A DNA stretch of 55,022 bases from a virus: positions 1 through 55,022 of the IMG/VR virus record IMGVR_UViG_3300021335_000020; one strand, 5' to 3'. The notes below the pieces were generated by a model. The model saw only the letters and a program-made list of their open reading frames with translations, ran no database searches and had not been told where the DNA came from. The first letter of the stretch is position 1. Each line of letters opens with the position of its first letter. The translations under genes were made by a program, and so were the position numbers. Shown piece after piece: positions 50,202-55,022 of the stretch.

Positions 50202-50795
50202 ATGGCTCGACAAAAAAAACAAAGTATACATTACGTAAACAACGCTGAGTTTTCTCAGGCTGTAGTTGACTATGTTACTGTAGTTAATGAATGTCAAAAA
50301 AATAATACAGAAATTCCTAAAGTACCAGATTATATAGCTCAGTGTTTTCTTCGGATCTCTGAAGGTTTGTCTCACAAATCTAATTTTATTCGCTATACAT
50401 ACCGCGAAGAAATGGTAATGGATGCTGTAGAAAATTGTTTGAAGGCCATTCTTAATTATAACCTAGAAGCAGCAACACGAACTGGCAAACCCAATGCATT
50501 CGCATATTTTACTCAAATTACGTGGTATGCATTTTTACGTAGGATTGCAAAAGAAAAAAAACAACAAGATATCAAGATGAAATATCTAACTAAATCAGGT
50601 ATTGAAAACTTTGTTGATAACGAACATGGAGACGATATGACAAACCAAGTAGTTGGTGCATTTGTTGATAATCTTCGTGATAGAATTGAAAAAGTAAAAC
50701 TTCAAGACTTTGAAGTAAAAGAATATGTAAAAGAAGAGAAGAAGAAAAGAAAAGCTAGATCAGTAGATTCAGACTTAGGTGAGTTCTTAAAATGA
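50202..50795 (+). CDS. 55: Late sigma factor gp55-like
   Basis: ATG at 50202, after an AGGAAG ribosome site, gives 197 residues; an ATG at 50187 lies at the expected transcript start. The protein has YVNNAEFSQAVVDYV near the N-terminus, AEGL-like ISEGLSHKSNF, then YREEMVMDAVENCLKAILNY and NAFAYFTQITWYAFLRRIAK, which align with T4 gp55 (185 residues) and its region 2 that reads TATAAATA. It directs host RNA polymerase to the late promoters found throughout this window. The basic tail ends LGEFLK, a clamp-binding-like end comparable to T4 SLDFLYE. Confidence 0.93.
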   Translation: MARQKKQSIHYVNNAEFSQAVVDYVTVVNECQKNNTEIPKVPDYIAQCFLRISEGLSHKSNFIRYTYREEMVMDAVENCLKAILNYNLEAATRTGKPNAFAYFTQITWYAFLRRIAKEKKQQDIKMKYLTKSGIENFVDNEHGDDMTNQVVGAFVDNLRDRIEKVKLQDFEVKEYVKEEKKKRKARSVDSDLGEFLK

Positions 50796-50977
50796 AAGTA
50801 TATACAACAACATTGATGGAAGATGGCGAAGACGTGGTCTTTAATTTTCCGGATGAAATATTGTCCGACCTTAAACTTGAAGTGGGTGACACAGTTGAAT
50901 GGGTTATTCACGAAGAATATGTTATTATGAAAAAGGTGGAGCAAGGTCTAGATGCCCAAATTAGCGATTCTGAATGA
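50792..50977 (+). CDS. AbrB-like (swapped-hairpin) small protein, 61 aa
   Basis: The protein starts MKVYTTTLMEDGEDVVFNFP, followed by DEILSDLKLEVGDTVEWVIH and EEYVIMKKV. This strand, IP/FPxEIL helix, LGLxxGDxVE turn and final strand pattern is that of the SpoVT/AbrB swapped-hairpin fold, a DNA-binding dimer in bacteria. It overlaps gene 55 by four bases and gene 47 by 26 bases. It may regulate phage or host transcription, perhaps including the nearby inverted repeat; this is inference. Confidence 0.55.
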   Translation: MKVYTTTLMEDGEDVVFNFPDEILSDLKLEVGDTVEWVIHEEYVIMKKVEQGLDAQISDSE

Positions 50978-52016
50978 CACACACTGTGGTATTCGAAATT
51001 CATCAGAAATATTTTTAAATAATTCAAGAGACTTTTACGATAAAATTTTCTTTCCAGAATGTGAAAGGCAAGGCATTGAGCAAATAGTACACTTAGGTGA
51101 TTATTATGATCATCGTAAGTTTGTAAACTTTAAAGCTCTAAACCATAATCGTAAACATTTTCTAAATGAATTAAGAAAACGTGGCATGAGAATGGATATT
51201 ATTCCTGGTAATCATGATACGTACTTTAAAAATACTAACGAATTAAACTCTCTTAAAGAATGTCTAGGTCATTATATGAACGAGATTCATATAATAATGG
51301 AGCCTACTGTAATGGAATATGGCTCACTAAAGCTAGCTTTACTTCCATGGATCTGTAATGATAATTACGAAAGATCGATGAATTTTATTCGTGATTGTAA
51401 AGCTGATTGGTTAGGTGCACATTTAGAATTAAGCGGGTTCGACATGATGAGAGGTGTACAAAGCCATGGTGGTATGGATCATAAACTATTTAATAAATTT
51501 GAATTAGTACTATCTGGCCATTTTCACACAGGATCTCGTAAAGACAATATTTGGTATCTCGGTAGTCAAATGGAATTTTTCTGGTCAGATGCCGGAGATA
51601 AAAAGTATTTTCATATTGTTGATACTGAAACTCGTGAAGTACAAAAAATACATAATCCTCACACTTTATTTGAAAAAATTGTGTACAATGACGAGGAAAT
51701 AGATTATAATAACTATGATGTTAGTAATTTAGATAAAAAATTTGTCAAAGTCGTAGTTGTAAATAAATCTGATACCTTCTTATTTGATCGTTTTATTGAT
51801 AGAATTCAGAATAGAGATATTCATGAATTAAAAATTGCCGAAAACTTTAATGAGTTTATAGGCGAAAACGTAGAAGATGAAGGACTAGCTTTTGATGATA
51901 CTAGTCAACTAGTCGATGACTATATTGAAAGCGTAGATACGGATTTGGATAAAGACAGAATTAAAGTCCAAATGCGGGAACTTATGACAGAGGCTCAAGC
52001 TCTGGAAATTGCATGA
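50952..52016 (+). CDS. 47: Recombination nuclease subunit gp47-like (Mre11 family)
   Basis: The 354-residue protein has the calcineurin-type phosphoesterase motifs DTHCG (9-13), GDYYDHR, GNHD, an SGHFHTG motif and a final LGSQMEF segment, in the Mre11/SbcD order. T4 gp47 has 339 residues. With gp46 it forms the complex that resects DNA ends to start recombination-dependent replication. It starts inside the AbrB-like gene and overlaps gene 46 by four bases. Confidence 0.95.
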   Translation: MPKLAILNDTHCGIRNSSEIFLNNSRDFYDKIFFPECERQGIEQIVHLGDYYDHRKFVNFKALNHNRKHFLNELRKRGMRMDIIPGNHDTYFKNTNELNSLKECLGHYMNEIHIIMEPTVMEYGSLKLALLPWICNDNYERSMNFIRDCKADWLGAHLELSGFDMMRGVQSHGGMDHKLFNKFELVLSGHFHTGSRKDNIWYLGSQMEFFWSDAGDKKYFHIVDTETREVQKIHNPHTLFEKIVYNDEEIDYNNYDVSNLDKKFVKVVVVNKSDTFLFDRFIDRIQNRDIHELKIAENFNEFIGENVEDEGLAFDDTSQLVDDYIESVDTDLDKDRIKVQMRELMTEAQALEIA

Positions 52017-53722
52017 TTCAATTTAAAAAAATTCGTTATAAAAATTTTCTGTCAACCGGTAATACGTTTACAGAAATTGACCTCAACAGCTCTCAGTCTA
52101 CATTAGTTGTAGGACAAAACGGTGCTGGTAAATCTACTATGTTGGATGCCATTTCATTCGCTCTGTTTGGCAAGCCACACCGTAATATTAATAAGCCACA
52201 GCTGCTTAATAGTATTAATCAAAAGGCATGTGTTGTTGAGGTTGAATTTAGTATTGGGAAATCTGCTTTTAAAATTGTACGTGGATTAAAACCAAATCTT
52301 TTTGAGATTTGGAAAAATGACACGATGATCAATCAGTCTTCCCATGCTAAAGAATACCAAAAGATCCTCGAACAAAACATTTTGAAACTTAATCATAAAT
52401 CGTTTCATCAGGTAGTTGTATTGGGTTCCTCCTCTTTTATCCCATTTATGCAGTTGCCTACGGGCCACCGCCGTGATGTTATCGAGGATCTTTTGGATAT
52501 TAATGTTTTTTCAAAGATGAATACGTTATTGAAAGAAAAGAATAGTACACTTAAAGATTTAATTAAGGATATTACGTATAAGCTAGATCTATCTAAAAAT
52601 GCAATTGAAACTCATAATAAATATATTAGAGATGTTAAGGAGTTAACAAATGCAAACATATCAAAAAACAAACATGAAATACAATCAAGTAAAGAAGAGT
52701 CAGAAAAACTACAATCCGAAAACCAAAAACTCTCCTCCGCCATTGAAAAGTCGCAGGGTCCAGTCGAGAAAGAAATAAATTCTTTACACGATAAAAGACA
52801 ATCTTTATTGCATTACTCTGCACAATTTAAACAGCAGATGTCATCTGTAGTTAAAGATGCTAAGTTTTATGAAGACAATGAAAATTGTCCGACATGTTCA
52901 CAATCTATTAGCGAGCAGTTAAGAGAAGAAAAGCTTTTTACTGCTAAGACTAAAGCAAAAGAACTTACTTCCGCCATGGAAAAAATTCAAGCGGAATCTA
53001 TTTCTGTTGAAACTAATTTAGAAAATGCTAATGAATCTCTAAATGATATAAGAGAAAAACAATCTGCAATTCATCTAAATAACCAGCAAATTACTAGACT
53101 ACAAGAACGTATTCGTAAATTAGATGAAGAAAATACGGGTTCTGCCGTAGCTGATTTAGATAAAGCAAAAGAAGAATTAGAAATATTGGTAACTGAAAAA
53201 GATAATTTACTAGAAGAAAAGCTTAAACTTTCTGATCAATATTCCTATAATAGTGTTATAACTGAAATGTTAAAAGACACTGGCATTAAAACAAAAATTA
53301 TTAAACAATATTTGCCTGTGATAAATAAACTTGTTAATCAATATTTACAAGTTCTTGACTTCTTTGTACACTTTGATTTAGACGAAAGCTTTCAAGAAAC
53401 AATTAGATCTCGTCACCGCGATGAGTTTACATATGACTCATTTTCTGAAGGAGAAAAGCAAAGAATTGATTTGGCTCTTTTGTTTACGTGGAGACAAATT
53501 GCCAAAATGAAAAATTCAGTAGCTACTAATCTATTGCTTCTTGATGAAACGTTTGATTCTTCTCTAGATCATGATGGAGTTGAAAATCTCTTAAAGATCT
53601 TAAATACTTTAGGCAGTGATACCAATATATTTGTTATCTCACATAAAGGTGAAATCTTAGATGGAAAATTTAATTCTAAGATCGAATTTATTAAAGAAAA
53701 AAACTTTAGTAAAATCAAATAA
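52013..53722 (+). CDS. 46: Recombination nuclease subunit gp46-like (Rad50 family)
   Basis: The 569-residue protein has Walker A GQNGAGKST (34-42), a central coiled coil broken by a zinc hook CPTC (C292, C295), the ABC signature FSEGEKQR (477-484) and Walker B LLLLDETFD (507-515). T4 gp46 has 560 residues. It is the ATPase arm of the gp46/47 complex. The ATGA overlap with gene 47 ensures equal synthesis. A separate promoter for gene 45 follows. Confidence 0.95.
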   Translation: MIQFKKIRYKNFLSTGNTFTEIDLNSSQSTLVVGQNGAGKSTMLDAISFALFGKPHRNINKPQLLNSINQKACVVEVEFSIGKSAFKIVRGLKPNLFEIWKNDTMINQSSHAKEYQKILEQNILKLNHKSFHQVVVLGSSSFIPFMQLPTGHRRDVIEDLLDINVFSKMNTLLKEKNSTLKDLIKDITYKLDLSKNAIETHNKYIRDVKELTNANISKNKHEIQSSKEESEKLQSENQKLSSAIEKSQGPVEKEINSLHDKRQSLLHYSAQFKQQMSSVVKDAKFYEDNENCPTCSQSISEQLREEKLFTAKTKAKELTSAMEKIQAESISVETNLENANESLNDIREKQSAIHLNNQQITRLQERIRKLDEENTGSAVADLDKAKEELEILVTEKDNLLEEKLKLSDQYSYNSVITEMLKDTGIKTKIIKQYLPVINKLVNQYLQVLDFFVHFDLDESFQETIRSRHRDEFTYDSFSEGEKQRIDLALLFTWRQIAKMKNSVATNLLLLDETFDSSLDHDGVENLLKILNTLGSDTNIFVISHKGEILDGKFNSKIEFIKEKNFSKIK

Positions 53723-53727
53723 AACTG

Positions 53728-53756
53728 TGTACATTTCTATGGAACTGTATTATAAT
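53728..53756 (+). promoter_or_regulatory. Sigma70-like promoter of gene 45
   Basis: TGTACA (53728-53733), 17 bases and TATAAT (53751-53756) are followed by ATAC, exactly as at gene 55. The region from the -10 box to the start codon also resembles the gene 55 leader. Confidence 0.7.
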
Positions 53757-53785
53757 ATACTAATAATGAAACATGGAGTTATGTT

Positions 53786-54463
53786 ATGGAATTAAGTGAC
53801 GGTACTCTTCAAGTCCTTAAGAATTTTTCTGGTATTAATCAGAATATTCTTATTAACCAAGGTCAAAGCTTGAAGACAATTAGTGAAGCTAGAAACGTAT
53901 TAGCTCGTGCTAATATTACTGAAGAATTTACAAAGAAATTTGGGATTTATGATCTCAATGAATTTATTGGTGTATTATCATTGGTAGATACTCCTCGTCT
54001 TAAATTTGATGATGAGCATGTTACCGTTGGTGATTCAACTGGTAGATCAAAAGTCAAATACTTCTTCTCTTCTGAAGATACTTTGACAACCCCACAAAAA
54101 GACATTACTATGCCTGAAGCAGATCTAAAGTTTGTGCTTGATAATGATACATTAAATAAGCTTAAGCGTGCTGCATCTACTCTCGGTCATAATGAACTAT
54201 CTATTTCTGGTAAAGATGGTATCTTAAGTCTTTCTGTGGTTGATAGCCAGAACTACACCTCAAACTCGTATTCAATCGATATTGATGGTGACTTTAAGGA
54301 GGATGCTGTTTTTAACTTTATCCTAAATATTGGAAATCTTAAGATCCTGCCTGGCGATTATGATGTTGAGATTTCTTCCAAACTAATCACGCAATTCAAA
54401 AACAAAGACATCGATGTCACTTACTGGATTGCACTTGAAAAGACGTCTAAATTTGGAGTTTAA
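53786..54463 (+). CDS. 45: DNA polymerase sliding clamp gp45-like
   Basis: The 225-residue protein is close to T4 gp45 (228). It opens LSDGTLQVLKNFSGINQNIL, then has two similar beta-alpha-beta halves, the second beginning near ADLKFVLDNDTLNKLKRAAS, and ends VTYWIALEKTSKFGV. Three subunits form a ring that tethers the polymerase and, in T4, acts as the moving enhancer of late transcription through gp55 and gp33. A GGAG site lies before the ATG at 53786. Confidence 0.95.
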   Translation: MELSDGTLQVLKNFSGINQNILINQGQSLKTISEARNVLARANITEEFTKKFGIYDLNEFIGVLSLVDTPRLKFDDEHVTVGDSTGRSKVKYFFSSEDTLTTPQKDITMPEADLKFVLDNDTLNKLKRAASTLGHNELSISGKDGILSLSVVDSQNYTSNSYSIDIDGDFKEDAVFNFILNIGNLKILPGDYDVEISSKLITQFKNKDIDVTYWIALEKTSKFGV

Positions 54464-54465
54464 AA

Positions 54466-54714
54466 ATGTCTGAAAATGTAGAACAATTGCAAGAACTTGC
54501 AAATCGTAGTAGCCGCTCAATGGTTGCTGTTATTGATGCTGTCACTCAACGTGGTGGTTTCAAAGGTGAAGAGCTTTCGACTATCGGTCAACTTCGCGAC
54601 CAATGTATTCAAGTTATCCAGCTCTGTGAGCAGATGACTCAAGATAATGCAATGGAAGTTGATGATGAAGTTAATGTTGAAGTTGCAATGGATGAGGATG
54701 CAGCTGCAGAATAA
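54466..54714 (+). CDS. Small conserved-type protein between clamp and clamp loader, 82 aa
   Basis: The protein is helical and acidic: QLQELANRSSRSMVAVIDAV, then GGFKGEELSTIGQLRDQCIQ, with a Glu/Asp-rich tail. It starts two bases after the gene 45 stop. Similar small proteins lie here in marine T4-like genomes, with no known role. No motif is recognised. Its position suggests a replication accessory function. Confidence 0.6.
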   Translation: MSENVEQLQELANRSSRSMVAVIDAVTQRGGFKGEELSTIGQLRDQCIQVIQLCEQMTQDNAMEVDDEVNVEVAMDEDAAAE

Positions 54715-54715
54715 G

Positions 54716-54744
54716 TTTACAAACTCGTGAATTTGTGATATAAT
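54716..54744 (+). promoter_or_regulatory. Sigma70-like promoter of gene 44
   Basis: TTTACA (54716-54721), 17 bases and TATAAT (54739-54744) form the third member of the promoter family. A TATGGAG ribosome site follows before the ATG at 54769. Confidence 0.7.
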
Positions 54745-54768
54745 TATTTTTTGTTATGGAGTTTGTAA

Positions 54769-55022
54769 ATGAATGATTTTCTCTGGGTCGAGAAGTACCG
54801 TCCTCGTACTGTTTCTCAGACTACTTTACCTGTAGGTCTGAAGCAAACATTCCAGAGTCTAGTTGATACCGGTGAATTGCCTAATATGCTTTTCACCGGT
54901 ACAGCCGGTCTTGGAAAAACCACAGTAGCTAAAGCTTTGTGTAATGAATTAGACCTCGATTACATTGTAATCAATGGTTCTGAAGAAGGCAATATTGATA
55001 CCCTTCGCGGTAAAATTAAACA
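54769..55022 (+). CDS. 44: Clamp loader large subunit gp44-like, 5' part only
   Basis: The frame is open from ATG at 54769 to the window end (84 residues). It begins MNDFLWVEKYRPRTVSQTTL and has the AAA+ Walker A loop TGTAGLGKTT, then VAKALCNELD and NGSEEGNIDTLRGKI, as in T4 gp44 (KYRPST, GTGKTTVAKALC, NGSDCKIDFVRG). With gp62 it opens and loads the gp45 ring. The gene continues beyond the window. Confidence 0.93.
   Translation, partial: MNDFLWVEKYRPRTVSQTTLPVGLKQTFQSLVDTGELPNMLFTGTAGLGKTTVAKALCNELDLDYIVINGSEEGNIDTLRGKIK

Noticed and set aside
1-55022. tRNA genes, integrase, homing endonucleases or attachment sites
   Set aside because: None was seen on reading both strands, although a covariance search for tRNA was not possible here.

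Overview
The window is a contiguous piece of a large T4-like (contractile-tailed) phage genome. Recognisable T4 homologues occur in the order used by marine relatives of T4: neck and tail-completion genes 13, 14 and 15, terminase 16 and 17, sheath 18, tube 19, portal 20, prohead genes 67, (68), 21, 22 and capsid 23, a tube-like tail-completion gene, uvsY, uvsW, late sigma 55, then 47, 46, 45 and the start of 44. Base composition is A+T rich. A sulfotransferase, 2-oxoglutarate dioxygenases and very large modular fibre proteins suggest a marine phage related to cyanophages and pelagiphages. The host cannot be fixed from the sequence. One small membrane protein of DUF6356 type hints at an alphaproteobacterial host, but this is weak. 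No tRNA, integrase, attachment site, insertion sequence or CRISPR array was seen, and no stretch over 300 bases lacks a gene.

Layout. 1-1544: end of one structural gene, one structural protein and one unrecognised protein. 1507-6358, minus strand: a tight six-gene cassette of two radical SAM enzymes, a kinase-like protein, two glycosyltransferase-like proteins and a methyltransferase, whose genes overlap by 4-20 bases. 6429-27032: a 20 kb fibre/adhesin block of eight genes, including proteins of 1477, 909, 2616 and 1018 residues with PKD-like domains, Mtd-type N-termini, collagen-free beta repeats and four LamG-like lectin domains. 27032-35916: neck, terminase, sheath, tube and portal, with a staphylococcal-nuclease homologue beside the terminase. 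35949-39543: a second, smaller adhesin block ending in a beta-propeller-like protein. 39593-41706: a sulfotransferase and a tandem 2OG-Fe(II) dioxygenase. 41739-46835: two unrecognised proteins, a small ORF and the head-assembly genes. 46907 to the end: tail completion, recombination, late sigma factor, recombination nuclease, sliding clamp and clamp loader.

Regulation can be read directly. TATAAATA boxes (or one-base variants) stand before nearly every structural transcription unit and match the T4 late promoter used by gp55, which is encoded here. The replication genes 55, 45 and 44 instead have sigma70-like promoters that share an unusual -35 box (TGTACW/TTTACA), a 17-base spacer and TATAAT. 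At gene 55 this promoter is mirrored by a second one pointing the other way, making a 13-bp perfect inverted repeat. Two late promoters are followed, at their expected start point, by perfect hairpins.

The most notable part is the pairing of protein- or sugar-modifying enzymes with adhesin blocks. The radical SAM/glycosyltransferase cassette abuts the large fibre block, and the sulfotransferase/dioxygenase pair abuts the smaller one. I infer, without proof, that the phage may chemically decorate its own fibres or the host surface.
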